From Acidobacteria subdivision 2 bacterium RH1 MAG20 (GTDB taxonomy: Bacteria > Acidobacteriota > Terriglobia > Terriglobales > Acidobacteriaceae), in assembly GCA_002197545.1 (NCBI GenBank), contig NFUO01000160.1, positions 1 through 64,000 of the forward strand: a stretch of DNA of 64,000 nt, in the 5' to 3' direction. Each line of letters begins with the position of its first letter. Positions within the stretch are counted from its first letter, which is position 1. Made by a program: the position numbers and the translations under genes. Shown in pieces: positions 18,096 to 27,326 of the stretch. Below the pieces are notes generated by a model. It was given only the letters and a program-made list of their open reading frames with translations. It made no database searches and had not been told where the DNA came from.

Positions 18096-18173
18096 GCAAC
18101 GTATGGCAGCACCATTCAGCCATCTCAGATCAATATCCTGTTTTGAATAGTTTGTTAATGACCGATACGTTGC
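18096..18173. promoter_or_regulatory. Widely spaced inverted 9-bp arms upstream of receptor
   Basis: GCAACGTAT (18096-18104) and its inverted copy ATACGTTGC (18165-18173) flank a 60-base AT-rich stretch upstream of the receptor at 18032. Each arm has a central CG like half of a LacI-type site. A chance occurrence is possible. Confidence 0.25.
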
Positions 18174-18269
18174 AGAGCCTTTGAGGAATATGCAAAAAAA
18201 TGCGAACCAGGCACATACGGACTATAAGCTAATCCTGAGACAGAATCTCAACTTTCTAGAACGCTGGAT

Positions 18270-19679
18270 TCAGAGGCTCGCCGTGATGACTTCGCGGACG
18301 AGGAGTTGAAGTCTGGGCGGGGTGGGGGCGATGTGGAGAGTTTCACGGAGCATGGCTTCCGGTTCATTGAGGTGGGCCGAGTCTTCGCTGAAGAGAGTAG
18401 CGAGGAGTTGGCCTTTTTCGAGTTTGCTGCCTAGTTTGGCGTGCATCTCGATGCCGGCGTGAGCGCTGACGGGATCGCCGGGTTTGGCGCGGCCTGCTCC
18501 GAGGCGCTGGACGGCCCAGCCTACTTGTTTACAGTCCATGCTGCTGAGGTAGCCGGATTTCTCTGCGGTGATGGTCCGGGTGACTTTGGGTTGGTGGAAG
18601 GCTGCAGGGTCTTCGAAGATGCTGGTGTTGCCGCCCTGGGCTGCGATGATTTTCAGCCAGGCTTTGTAGGCTGCTCCGCTGGTAAGAATTTCGTTGGAGA
18701 GCTTTGCTCCGGCTTCGGGAGTGGAGGCGCGGCCTGCGAGATGGAGCATCCAGCCGGAGAGGATGTTGGAGAGCTCGATGAGATCGGCGGACATGGGGTG
18801 ACAGTTCTGTTTCATGATGTCGACGCACTCCCAGACCTCGATCCAGTTGCCGGAGAAGCGGCCGAGCGGCTCGTCCATTGAGGTGAGGACGGCGGCGGTG
18901 CGGGTGCCAGAGGCCTCGCCGGTGCGGACCATAAGCTCGGCGAGGAATTTAGATTGTTCGTAGGTGGGCATGAAAGCGCCGCTGCCGACTTTAACGTCGA
19001 GGACGAGGGCGTTGAGGCTTTCGGCGAGCTTCTTGCTCATAATGCTGGCGCAGATGAGGAAAGGGGATTCGACAGTGCCGGTGTGGTCGCGGAGTGCGTA
19101 GAGAATGCGATCGGCGGGGACGATGGTGGGGGTCTGGCCGATGAGGGCTGCTCCGCATTTTTTGAGTGTATCGGCTAGTTGCGTGAGGTTGAGTTGGGTG
19201 TCGAAGCCGGGAATGGTTTCGAGCTTGTCTAATGTTCCTCCGGTGTGGCCGAGCGAGCGGCCGCTGATCATGGGAACGCAGATGCCGGGGATACCGGCGG
19301 GCGTGGGTGAGGCCAGGCCGGCTGCGGCGAGGATGGGGGCGATGAGGAGGGAGGTTTTGTCGCCTACGCCGCCGGTGGAATGCTTGTCCACCGTGAAGGT
19401 ATGGAGGGGCGCGGCATCGAAGGTTTCGCCGGAGAAGCGCATCGCGGTGGTGAAGGTGGCGAGTTCGCGAGGGTCGAGACCGCGCTGGAAGACGGCCATG
19501 AGGAAGCTGGCGATTTGGGCGTCGGAAACTTTATCCGGGACGAGCTGTTTTTTGGGGGTGCGGTCTGTTCCGGAACACTCTGGAATGGCGCGAATGAAGG
19601 CGTTGATCTCGGCGTCGGTGAGGGCGAGGCCGTCGCGCTTGTGGAGGATTACGTCGATTGGGTGGATGGGCTGGGTCAT
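18270..19679 (-). CDS. deoA: Thymidine / pyrimidine-nucleoside phosphorylase
   Basis: A 469-residue cytosolic enzyme that splits thymidine (and perhaps uridine) with phosphate into base and (deoxy)ribose 1-phosphate. It shows the nucleoside phosphorylase family II fold: N-terminal helical domain (VILHKRDGLALTDAEINAFI), phosphate-binding KHSTGGVGDKT, the family signature SGRSLGHTGGTLDKLE, and the C-terminal domain near HAGIEMHAKLGSKLEKGQ. Length is slightly above E. coli DeoA. It lies on the same strand as cytidine deaminase about 160 bases downstream of it, so the two form a pyrimidine salvage pair served by the nucleoside transporter at 1192. Thymidine versus general pyrimidine preference cannot be decided here. 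Confidence 0.95.
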   Translation of the reverse strand: MTQPIHPIDVILHKRDGLALTDAEINAFIRAIPECSGTDRTPKKQLVPDKVSDAQIASFLMAVFQRGLDPRELATFTTAMRFSGETFDAAPLHTFTVDKHSTGGVGDKTSLLIAPILAAAGLASPTPAGIPGICVPMISGRSLGHTGGTLDKLETIPGFDTQLNLTQLADTLKKCGAALIGQTPTIVPADRILYALRDHTGTVESPFLICASIMSKKLAESLNALVLDVKVGSGAFMPTYEQSKFLAELMVRTGEASGTRTAAVLTSMDEPLGRFSGNWIEVWECVDIMKQNCHPMSADLIELSNILSGWMLHLAGRASTPEAGAKLSNEILTSGAAYKAWLKIIAAQGGNTSIFEDPAAFHQPKVTRTITAEKSGYLSSMDCKQVGWAVQRLGAGRAKPGDPVSAHAGIEMHAKLGSKLEKGQLLATLFSEDSAHLNEPEAMLRETLHIAPTPPRLQLLVREVITASL

Positions 19680-19718
19680 TTTGGTCTTTCTATTAGAGCA
19701 GGATCATTGAGGACGAAG

Positions 19719-19766
19719 AACAGACAACAGCAAAATGCCGGGGTTCTTCGCTTCGCTCAGAATGAC
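19719..19766 (+). repeat. Dispersed CTTCGCTTCGCTCAGAATGAC repeat
   Basis: Found between deoA and cdd. It begins AACAGACAACAGCAAAATG and ends TTCGCTCAGAATGAC. The copy at 37641-37690 shares both ends (ACAGGCAACAGCAAAA ... TTCTTCGCTTAGAATGAC). Confidence 0.7.
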
Positions 19767-19840
19767 CGCAAAAAATAATGACCACGTAAAGCAATTAAAG
19801 TTAACAGTCGAAGTAATTTTGCGGCTGACTTTAGGCTCAA

Positions 19841-20275
19841 CTAGTCGTGCGCGAGGTGGAAGGCGGCGGGGAGCAGGTCGGCGATGGTGGCCTGGTCGAA
19901 GGCGCCGTCTTGTTTGGGGAAGAAGATGACGGTGTCTGGGGTGCTGAATTCGAGGATGGTCTGGCGGCAGGCTCCACAGGGTTGGCTGGCGGCGTTGTTG
20001 AGGTTGGCGACGGCGATGGCGCGGATGTGGATGGCTGGGCCGTGGAGGCTGACGGCGGAGGCGATGGCTGCCTGTTCGGCGCAGACGGTGAGGCGGTAGG
20101 AGGCGTTTTCGACGTTGCAGCCGGCGACGATGTTGCCGTCGGCGAGCAGGACGGCGGCGCCGACGCGGAAGTTGCTGTAGGGAGCATAGGCATTTTGGGC
20201 GGCGGCGATGGCGCGCTGTTGCAAGTCTGCGATTTGTAGTGGAGTGAGTTTGCTGGGTGGGTTCGTTGCGGACAT
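19841..20275 (-). CDS. cdd: Cytidine deaminase
   Basis: A 144-residue tetramer-type cytidine deaminase converting (deoxy)cytidine to (deoxy)uridine. Zinc site and active site are visible: NVENASYRLTVCAEQAA, with the catalytic Glu next to the first zinc Cys, and QPCGACRQ, with the other two zinc Cys. NAYAPYSNFRVGAAV is the usual substrate-binding N-terminus. I start at the ATG at 20275 (MSATNPP); the open frame continues upstream only as antisense to cheA. It is divergent from cheA and upstream of deoA on the same strand. Confidence 0.95.
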   Translation of the reverse strand: MSATNPPSKLTPLQIADLQQRAIAAAQNAYAPYSNFRVGAAVLLADGNIVAGCNVENASYRLTVCAEQAAIASAVSLHGPAIHIRAIAVANLNNAASQPCGACRQTILEFSTPDTVIFFPKQDGAFDQATIADLLPAAFHLAHD

Positions 20276-20356
20276 GTGAGTGAGGCTATCGGGTGCGTGG
20301 GTGGATGGCAAGTGGCTGCGGTTCATGATTAAGCCATAACGGCCGATAAGAGAGAT

Positions 20357-22507
20357 GTGGACGACCTGACTAAAGAATTTATCGCGGAGAGCCAGGAAGG
20401 GCTGGACCGGATGGAACGGTGCCTGACGGAGCTTGAGGTGCGGCCTGATGATGGAGAGCTGGTAGGGGAGATCTTCCGCTCGGTGCATACGATCAAAGGG
20501 ACGACGGGGTTTCTGGGCTTCGATCGGCTGGAGAAGCTGGCGCATACGGGAGAGCATCTGCTGGGTTCGCTGCGGGATGGCAAGCTGGCGGTGACTTCGG
20601 AGCTGATTAGCGGGCTGCTGAGTCTGCTAGATGGGCTGCGGGGAATTCTGGCGCTGATTGAGGAGACGGGCGGCGAAGGGACGAGGGCCAGCGATGAAGA
20701 TGGGGAATTGATTGCGGAGCTTACGGCTTTGAATGGAGCTGGTGCGCCGCCGATGGATGTAGCGGAGATGCCGCATCACGAAGATGTCGAGGTGCATACG
20801 GCAGTGACGTCTGTAGCGGCTGGGGCTTCTGCGTCTGCGATGGGGAGTAGCGACAAGACGCTGCGCATCGATGTGGATGTGTTGAACCGCATGATGAATC
20901 TGGTGGGCGAGCTGGTGCTGACGCGCAACCAGATGTTGCAGAGCAATATGGAGGCGGCGAATTTCCCTGAGCTGGCGCGGCGGCTGGACAGCGTGACGGC
21001 GGACCTGCGCGAGACGGTGATGCAGGCCCGAATGCAGCCGGTGGGAAATTTGTTTGGCAAGTTTCCACGACTGGTAAGAGATTTGGCGCGGACATGTGGC
21101 CGGGATGTTCGGATCGAGTTCAGTGGACAGGAGACGGGGTTGGATAAGAGTCTGCTGGAGGCGATTAAAGATCCGCTGACCCATGCAGTGCGAAACGCCG
21201 TCGATCATGGGATTGAAGCGCCGCATGTTCGGGTGCTGGCTGGTAAATCCGCCGAAGGATGTGTGCGGCTGCGGGCATTTCATCAGAGCGGCTCGGTAGT
21301 GATCGAAGTTGCGGATGATGGCGCGGGCATTGGCATCGAGCGCGTGCTGGCGAAGGCGGTGGAGCGCAACCTGGTGACGGCGGAGCAGGCTGCGGCGATG
21401 TCGGAGCGAGAGGCGCTGCAGCTTATCTTTCTGCCTGGGTTCTCGACGGCTGCGGCGGTGACGAATGTTTCGGGACGCGGCGTCGGCATGGATGTGGTGC
21501 GCGCGAATGTCGAGAAGGTGGGCGGCAGCGTTGAGGTGGAGTCGAAGATGGGCGCGGGGACGACACTGCGGCTGCGAGTTCCGCTGACGCTTGCCATCGT
21601 TCCGGCGTTGGTGGTTCGCAGTGGAGGGCAGAGCTTTGCGTTGCCGCAGACTGCGCTGGTGGAACTGGTCTATGTTCCGAAGCGCGATGTGCAGAGTGCC
21701 GTCGAGAAGATTGGAGCGGCTGAGCTCTATCGGCTGCGAGAGCGGCTGCTGCCGATGGTATGGCTGGACCGGCTGCTCGCGTTGGAGACGCAGTACACCG
21801 AGGAGTCGCATGGGTTTTATCTGGCGGTGCTGGAGGCGGAGGGTTGCCGTTATGGGCTGGTGGTGGACGATCTACTGGCTCCGGAGGAGATTGTGGTGAA
21901 GCCGTTGTCGGCGGTGCTGCGCGAGATTGGGCTGTTCTCTGGCGCAACGGTGTTGGGCAATGGGACGCTGGCGCTGATTCTCGACATCGGAGCGACGGCG
22001 GCACGCGCAGGCGTGAAGCCGATGGAGGAGGAGACGGAGGGAGTTGCATTGGTGGAGGCGAAGGCTGAGGGCGATACAGATATTTCGTTCATGGTCTTTG
22101 AAGATCGCGTCAAGGAGAGGACCGCGCTTCCGCTGGATGTGGTGGAGCGGATTGAGAGCGTCCCGCTGACGCAGATTGAATATGCGGGTGGAAGGATGTT
22201 GTTGCAGTACCGCGGCGAGCTGCTGCCGTTGCGAGACGACGGCAACGTGATGGCAGAGCTGGAAGCGGGTGAGCAGAAGGGCGATGATGCGCTGGTGACG
22301 ATATTGATCTGCGCTCATGCCGGGTCTGCTGGACAGCACCGGATTGGGATGGTGGTGCGCCGGGTTCTCGATGTCTCTACGGGCAAGCTGCTTGATAAGG
22401 ATGCGGCAGTGGATGGCATGGAACTGGCTCTGGTGAAGGAGAAGTTGACGATGGTCCACCATCAGTTCGGTGTGAAGGCTTCGATGGACTGGAAGGCGGT
22501 TGCATGA
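20357..22507 (+). CDS. cheA: Chemotaxis histidine kinase CheA with two CheW-like domains
   Basis: A 716-residue cytosolic kinase. Order: Hpt domain with phospho-acceptor His44 (RSVHTIKGTTGFLG); a long linker; dimerisation helix (LNRMMNLVGELVLTRNQM); and ATPase with N box (DPLTHAVRNAVDHGIE), G1 (EVADDGAGIG) and G2 (GRGVGMDVVRANVE). A CheW-like regulatory domain (about 420-550) follows, then a second CheW-like module (about 570-716: FMVFEDRVKERTALPLDVVE...). No separate CheY-binding P2 domain is evident. The start is GTG. It opens a cheA-W-Y-B-R operon with 4-bp overlap to cheW. The doubled CheW-like tail is unusual and may take two coupling contacts. Confidence 0.95.
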   Translation: MDDLTKEFIAESQEGLDRMERCLTELEVRPDDGELVGEIFRSVHTIKGTTGFLGFDRLEKLAHTGEHLLGSLRDGKLAVTSELISGLLSLLDGLRGILALIEETGGEGTRASDEDGELIAELTALNGAGAPPMDVAEMPHHEDVEVHTAVTSVAAGASASAMGSSDKTLRIDVDVLNRMMNLVGELVLTRNQMLQSNMEAANFPELARRLDSVTADLRETVMQARMQPVGNLFGKFPRLVRDLARTCGRDVRIEFSGQETGLDKSLLEAIKDPLTHAVRNAVDHGIEAPHVRVLAGKSAEGCVRLRAFHQSGSVVIEVADDGAGIGIERVLAKAVERNLVTAEQAAAMSEREALQLIFLPGFSTAAAVTNVSGRGVGMDVVRANVEKVGGSVEVESKMGAGTTLRLRVPLTLAIVPALVVRSGGQSFALPQTALVELVYVPKRDVQSAVEKIGAAELYRLRERLLPMVWLDRLLALETQYTEESHGFYLAVLEAEGCRYGLVVDDLLAPEEIVVKPLSAVLREIGLFSGATVLGNGTLALILDIGATAARAGVKPMEEETEGVALVEAKAEGDTDISFMVFEDRVKERTALPLDVVERIESVPLTQIEYAGGRMLLQYRGELLPLRDDGNVMAELEAGEQKGDDALVTILICAHAGSAGQHRIGMVVRRVLDVSTGKLLDKDAAVDGMELALVKEKLTMVHHQFGVKASMDWKAVA

Positions 22508-23007
22508 AGATTGCTGGCCGGGATGTGGTGGATGAGATGCAGGATGAGAGCGATGCGGTGTCGTTGTGCTCGCTGTTTGCGGGGAGCGAGAGTTTCGGCA
22601 TCGATACGCGGAAGATTCGCGAGGTGCTGGGCAAGCGCGATTTGCAGCGTGTACCGATGGCTCCGGCGTATATCGGAGGCGTGGTGCCGTACCGCGGCGA
22701 GGTGCTGACGACGGTGAACTTTCGCGCATTGCTCGGAATGAGGGAGCACAGCGGGGCGAGTTGCGTGCTGGTGCTGGAGGATGATGAGATCGCAGAACGG
22801 TTTGGCCTGATGGTGGATGAGGTAGGAGGTGTGGTTACGGTGAACCGGCGAATGCTGGAGGCGAATCCATGCACGCTGGAGGCTCGCGGGAAGTGGCTGT
22901 TCGATGGGGCTTACAAGATGCAGACGGGGCTGATGGTGCAACTTGATCCGCAGAAGCTGCGTCCATCCAGATTGGCAGAAGCCGGCCTGTTTAAACAAGG
23001 CACATAG
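22504..23007 (+). CDS. cheW: Chemotaxis coupling protein CheW
   Basis: A 167-residue SH3-like adaptor linking receptors to CheA. The core begins VSLCSLFAGSESFGIDTRKI and continues through APAYIGGVVPYRGEVLTTVN, with FGLMVDEVGGVVTVNRRMLE after it. The ATG overlaps the cheA stop by 4 bp. The C-terminus WLFDGAYKMQTGLMVQLDPQ is typical of CheW domains. Together with the two CheW-like modules in CheA, the operon encodes three such domains. Confidence 0.94.
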   Translation: MKIAGRDVVDEMQDESDAVSLCSLFAGSESFGIDTRKIREVLGKRDLQRVPMAPAYIGGVVPYRGEVLTTVNFRALLGMREHSGASCVLVLEDDEIAERFGLMVDEVGGVVTVNRRMLEANPCTLEARGKWLFDGAYKMQTGLMVQLDPQKLRPSRLAEAGLFKQGT

Positions 23008-23016
23008 AGGTGATGG

Positions 23017-23388
23017 ATGCGAGCACTGATTGTCGATGATTCGAGTTTTATCCGCGACTACCTGCGGCAGCTTTTACATCGGATGGGCATTACTTGTGAA
23101 GAGGCCGTCAATGGAAGCAATGCGCTTGAGGTGCTGGCGGCAGCGCAGGCGTTTGATCTGATGCTGCTGGACGTGAATATGCCGGTGATGAATGGGCTGG
23201 AGTGCGTCAAGGCGCTGCGCGAGGCGCATCTGGGGCCACAGATGAAGGTGATGATGGTGACGACCGAGGCGGACCACTCCTTCATTATGGCCGCGCTGGA
23301 CAATGGCGCGGATGAGTTTCTGATGAAGCCCTTTACGCCGGAGAGCCTGCGCGAAAAGATGGCTATCCTTGGATTCGCGGCAGCCTAA
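23017..23388 (+). CDS. cheY: CheY-like single-domain response regulator
   Basis: A 123-residue receiver domain without output domain. It keeps the acidic pair (IVDDSS), the phospho-acceptor Asp52 (LLDVNMPVMNG), the switch Thr (MMVTTEAD) and Lys (FLMKPFTPE). It starts 9 bases after cheW with GAGGTG as ribosome binding site. As the only stand-alone receiver in the operon, it should carry the CheA signal to the motor or another target; no motility genes are nearby to tell which. Confidence 0.93.
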   Translation: MRALIVDDSSFIRDYLRQLLHRMGITCEEAVNGSNALEVLAAAQAFDLMLLDVNMPVMNGLECVKALREAHLGPQMKVMMVTTEADHSFIMAALDNGADEFLMKPFTPESLREKMAILGFAAA

Positions 23389-23414
23389 ACAGCAAACAAA
23401 AAAAGGTGCAAGGC

Positions 23415-24629
23415 ATGGAGATATCAAGAGAACAGCCGCTTCGTGTTCTTGCGGCGGACGACTCCGCGGTGATGCGTGGAATCATGCGTAAGCTCTTCCA
23501 GATGCATGAGGAAGACGGGCAGAGCAACCTGCCACTGATGGAGTTATGCGGCGTAGCAGAGGATGGCGTGGAGTGCCTGGAGACGGTGGCGCGGCTGAGG
23601 CCGGATGTCCTGGTGCTCGATCTCGAGATGCCGCGACTGAATGGGCTGGATGTGCTGGACCGGTTGCGAGATGCGAATCCGGGGTTGCCGGTGATCATGT
23701 GCAGCTCGTATACCGAGCGGGGTGCGCGCTCGACGCTTGAGGCACTGACGCGCGGCGCTTCTGATTATGTGATGAAGCCGAGTGAGCAGCGTGATCTGGC
23801 CACTGCATTACAGTCGTTGGCGCAGCAGTTGCTGCCGAAGATCGCCGCACTGGCAAAGGGCCAGAAGCAAAAGGATGAAGGTCGGCCTGCGGAGGATAAG
23901 CAACGTGCTCGGACTGGAGAGGCTGCGGAGCGGACGAGTGCGCCGATTGAAGTGGTAGTGATCGGGTTGTCGACGGGTGGGCCGTCGGCGCTGGAGCAGA
24001 TGCTGCCCAGGCTGTCGCGGGACTTTCCTGTGCCGGTGTTGATTGTGCAGCATATGCCGAAGTTGTTTACGGGCGCGCTGGCGGAGCGGCTGGACAAATG
24101 CTGCGCATTGCGGGTGATGCAGGCTTATGACTGTGCGTCGATTGTTCCGGGCACGGTCTGGCTGGCTCCTGGCGATTCGCATATGGAGGTGGCGGCGCGG
24201 AGGATGGGATTTGGCGCCGACGATGGAAGTGCGAAGCGTGGAGCAAGGGTGAAGTTGCATCAGCAGGAACCGTTGAACCATTGCAGACCTTCGGTGGATT
24301 ATCTGTTTCATTCGGCTGCGCGGCTTTACGGTGCAGGCGTGCTTGCGTTGATGATGACGGGGATGGGCGCGGATGGGTTGGGCGGCGCTCGTGCCGTGCA
24401 TGAAGCAGGCGGCGTGGTGTTGGCACAGGACGAGGCGACGTCCGCGGTGTGGGGTATGCCGGGACGGGTCGCGGAGTCTGGGATAGCCAGTGCCGTTTTG
24501 CCGCTGGCAGCGATTGCGGGCGAGTTGAAGCAGAGAGTAAACGCAGGCCGGTCAATGAGATCGATGTCTGCCGAACATGCAGTGACCACGGCGGTCCAGC
24601 GGCGGGAGGGAATGCATGAGTTGCTCTGA
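23415..24629 (+). CDS. cheB: Protein-glutamate methylesterase CheB
   Basis: A 404-residue two-domain enzyme. Receiver (about 8-135) with phospho-Asp69 (VLVLDLEMPRLNGLD); linker of about 50 charged residues; methylesterase domain starting VVVIGLSTGGPSALEQMLPR with the catalytic Ser, followed by the catalytic His (VLIVQHMPKLFTGALAERLD) and Asp (MMTGMGADGLGGA). It removes methyl groups from chemoreceptor glutamates and is activated by CheA. A GTG at 23406 is an alternative start; the ATG at 23415 has AAAGGTG at better spacing. It overlaps cheR by 14 bp. The receiver has a short extra loop after helix 1 (HEEDGQSNLP). Confidence 0.95.
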   Translation: MEISREQPLRVLAADDSAVMRGIMRKLFQMHEEDGQSNLPLMELCGVAEDGVECLETVARLRPDVLVLDLEMPRLNGLDVLDRLRDANPGLPVIMCSSYTERGARSTLEALTRGASDYVMKPSEQRDLATALQSLAQQLLPKIAALAKGQKQKDEGRPAEDKQRARTGEAAERTSAPIEVVVIGLSTGGPSALEQMLPRLSRDFPVPVLIVQHMPKLFTGALAERLDKCCALRVMQAYDCASIVPGTVWLAPGDSHMEVAARRMGFGADDGSAKRGARVKLHQQEPLNHCRPSVDYLFHSAARLYGAGVLALMMTGMGADGLGGARAVHEAGGVVLAQDEATSAVWGMPGRVAESGIASAVLPLAAIAGELKQRVNAGRSMRSMSAEHAVTTAVQRREGMHELL

Positions 24630-25443
24630 TTCGGATTATGCGTATCTGCGTGAACTAGTGTTGGAGCAGTCGGCGAATCTTATCGATCCGTCGCGCAATG
24701 CTTTGTTCGATACACGATTGAAGCCGATTGCGAAGGAGGCGGGAGCATCGAGCCTGAAGGACTTTGTCAGCATCCTGAAGGTGGATAGAGCGCCGCATCT
24801 TCATCGCGCCGTGGCTGAGGCGATGACGATTAATGAGACGAGCTTCTTTCGCGATATGAAGCCGTTCGAGATGCTGCGGGAGACCATTCTTCCGCGATTG
24901 ATTGAGCAGCGACGGGATGAGCGCCGGTTGCGCATATGGAGCGCGGCGAGTTCTACGGGGCAGGAGGCGTATAGCGTGGCGATGCTGATCGCCGAACACT
25001 TTCCCTCACTTGCCGGGTGGGACGTGAAGATTATTGGGACAGATATTTCGCGGTACGTGATCGACTATGCGCAGCGGGCCCGGTACCGGAGGCTGGAAGT
25101 GAATCGGGGACTGCCTGCGCGGATGCTGCTGAAGTATTTGGTGCGCGATGGCGAGGAGTGGGAGGTTTGCGCGCGGATTCGATCGATGTGCGAGTTTCAG
25201 TATGCGAACTTATGCGAGAAATTACCGAAGCTTCCGGTGTTTGACCTGGTGATGCTGCGGAATGTGCTGCTTTATTTTCCGCCGCAGGACCGGAGTTACC
25301 TCTTTGATGAGGTCTACCGGCAGATGGCCCCGGATGGTTGCCTGGTGCTGGGCAATGCGGAGCAGGCTGAGGATTCGTCTAATCTTTTTGAGGTGGAGTT
25401 TGCGTCGAATTCTTATTGCTATCGGCCGGTAGCTGGAGCTTGA
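24616..25443 (+). CDS. cheR: Chemoreceptor glutamate methyltransferase CheR
   Basis: A 275-residue SAM-dependent methyltransferase. The N-terminal helical domain (DYAYLRELVLEQSANLID) leads into MTINETSFFRD, the family substrate motif, then the SAM-binding segment LRIWSAASSTGQEAYSVAML. IIGTDISRYVIDYAQRARY and LVMLRNVLLYFPPQDR follow. The usual SAACSTGEE motif reads SAASSTGQE, a Glu-to-Gln change close to the SAM site that may only tune binding. It is the last gene of the che operon; no CheD, CheZ or receptor gene follows. Confidence 0.94.
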   Translation: MSCSDSDYAYLRELVLEQSANLIDPSRNALFDTRLKPIAKEAGASSLKDFVSILKVDRAPHLHRAVAEAMTINETSFFRDMKPFEMLRETILPRLIEQRRDERRLRIWSAASSTGQEAYSVAMLIAEHFPSLAGWDVKIIGTDISRYVIDYAQRARYRRLEVNRGLPARMLLKYLVRDGEEWEVCARIRSMCEFQYANLCEKLPKLPVFDLVMLRNVLLYFPPQDRSYLFDEVYRQMAPDGCLVLGNAEQAEDSSNLFEVEFASNSYCYRPVAGA

Positions 25444-25516
25444 TTAGGGCCGCGGAAGGGTTTGGGTGCATCTAAGAAGTGTACGGCAGGGAATGCTGCT
25501 GAGAGCACACTGAACG

Positions 25517-27326
25517 ATGCCGCGGTCTCCCTCCAGTTCGAAGAAGGTGAATGCTGATAAGCTGCCGAGTGCGGACGCTGCGCTTTCGCTATTTCATCCG
25601 ATAACGGCTAAGTGGTTCAGCGCGGTTTTTGAGGGGCCGACGCCTCCGCAGGTGGAGGGGTGGCCGGCGATTGCGCGTGGCGAGTCAACGCTGATTCTGG
25701 CCCCGACGGGGACGCGCAAGACGCTGACGGCGTTTCTGTGGTGTCTCGACAAATCGATGCTGCGAACGGCTGCGGATGCTCCGCGAGGGTGTCGTGTGGT
25801 GTATCTGTCGCCGCTGAAGGCGCTGGCGGCGGATGTGGAGCGGAATCTGCGTTCTCCGCTGGCCGGGATTGCCAATATGGCGAAGCGCGATGGCGTGGCG
25901 GCGCGGATTCCCGAGATCAGTGTTCGGACCGGGGACACATCGCAGAAGGAACGGGCGCGGTTTCGGCGACATCCCGGAGACATTTTGATTACGACTCCCG
26001 AGAGCTTGTATCTGCTGCTGACTTCGGAGGCTGGGGAGTCGCTGCGGACGGTGGAGACGGTGATCGTGGACGAGATTCACGCGCTGATGCCAAGCAAGCG
26101 CAGGGCGCATATGGCGGTCTCGCTGGAGCGGCTGGAGGCTTTGACGGGGCGGCGGTTGCAGCGGATTGGATTGTCAGCGACGCAGAGACCGCTGGAAGAG
26201 GTGGCTAGGTTCCTTGGGGGAGCGGAAGGGCAGGGAACAGGGATCAGGGAACAGGGAACAATGAGCGTGGGGAGAAAATAATTGACTATCTGCGGACGCG
26301 GGGGGGGCCTCGTTCTTTTAGGATTTGCATGATGGGGTGGGTGGAGGATATCCGGGGGAGACGCTGGATGCTCTGTGGGGGCTGGTTTGGAAGGGTTTGG
26401 TGACGAATGATGGGATGGCTGCGCTGCGGGCTTATTGCGAGCGGGTTGCGACGAGTGCGCGCAAGCAGCGGCGGATGCATCAGCAGACGGGATTTCGTTC
26501 GCGACGGACGACTCCACCGACGGCGCAGGGTAGGTGGGCTTTGCAGGGCGCGGCATTTGCTGCGGATTGGTCGGCTACTGCATGGAGCCATGCGATGGCG
26601 CAACAGTTATTGACGCGATATGGCGTGGTGTTTCGTGAGACCGCTCATGCGGAGAATCTGCCGGGTGGTTTCAGCGCAATCTATGACGTGATGAAGGCGC
26701 TGGAGGAGAGTGGAAAGATTCGTCGAGGATATTTTGCTGCAGACCTTGGAGCTACCCAGTTTGCTATGCCTGCTGCTGTGGACCTGCTGCGTTCGTTGCG
26801 CGTACAGACGGATCTGGACAGGCCAGAGTTGTTGCAGTTGGCGGCTACCGATCCGGCGAATCCGTATGGTGCTTTGATGCGATGGCCCTCGCCTCCGGAT
26901 GCGGGGTCTTCGTTGACACGAAGCGTGGGGGCGCAGGTGATCTTGTGTGATGGGGAGTTGGTGGCCTATTTGCGCCGGGGGAATCCGAATCTGCAGGTAT
27001 TTTTGCCTGAGGAGGAGCCGCAACGGTCACATGTCATGAAGAGCCTGGCAGAGTTTTTAGTGAAGCGGGTTCAGCAGCAGGAGGATGCAAGCGGGCGGGG
27101 CGGAATGCTGATTGCTACTGTGAACGGCTTGGCCGTTGCTGAGCATCCGATGTCACGAGCGTTGCTGGATGCAGCGTTTGCAGCGGGGGGCAATGGGGTT
27201 CAATGTTCGGCGGGGTCTGCAGAGTTTACCGGGGACACGGGGCGAGGTGAGAGTGAATGCCTGAAGGAGACACAATATATCGTGCGGCGAGGGCTTTGCA
27301 GAGGGCGATTGGTGGCAAGGTGGTGA
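25517..27326 (+). pseudogene. lhr: Decayed Lhr-type superfamily 2 helicase
   Basis: Two separated pieces of one large helicase gene. Piece 1 (25517 to about 26230) has the Lhr start, a motif I reading APTGTRKT where GSGKT is expected, the DEIH box (VDEIHALMPSKRRAHM) and motif III (GLSATQRPLEEVARFLGG). It then runs into a short GGGAACAGGG repeat. Piece 2 (from about 26272) resumes near IDYLRTRG, is frame-shifted at a seven-G run (26301-26307), meets an in-frame TAG at 26319-26321 inside SFF*DLHDG, and continues through the Lhr C-terminal region (LPGGFSAIYDVMKALEESGK). Lhr is normally about 1500 residues; roughly 540 remain, so helicase motifs IV-VI and most of the middle are gone. Confidence 0.88.
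26231..26260 (+). repeat. Short GGGAACAGGG tandem repeat at the lhr deletion junction
   Basis: CAGGGAACAGGGATCAGGGA and the next ten bases consist of near-identical units of CAGGGAACAGGGA(T). It lies exactly where the lhr coding sequence loses its middle, so it may mark the recombination scar or an inserted remnant. Confidence 0.6.

Noticed and set aside
19841..20557. N-terminally extended cytidine deaminase
   Set aside because: The extra N-terminus is antisense to the CheA Hpt domain and not conserved in deaminases; the 144-residue form has the family length.
20627..21811. Long open frame (394 codons) antisense to cheA
   Set aside because: It mirrors a GC-rich coding gene with clear domains, has an Arg/His/Gln-rich composition and no family motif; a shadow frame.
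26231..26260. CRISPR-like array
   Set aside because: Units are about 10-14 bases, directly adjacent, with no spacers.
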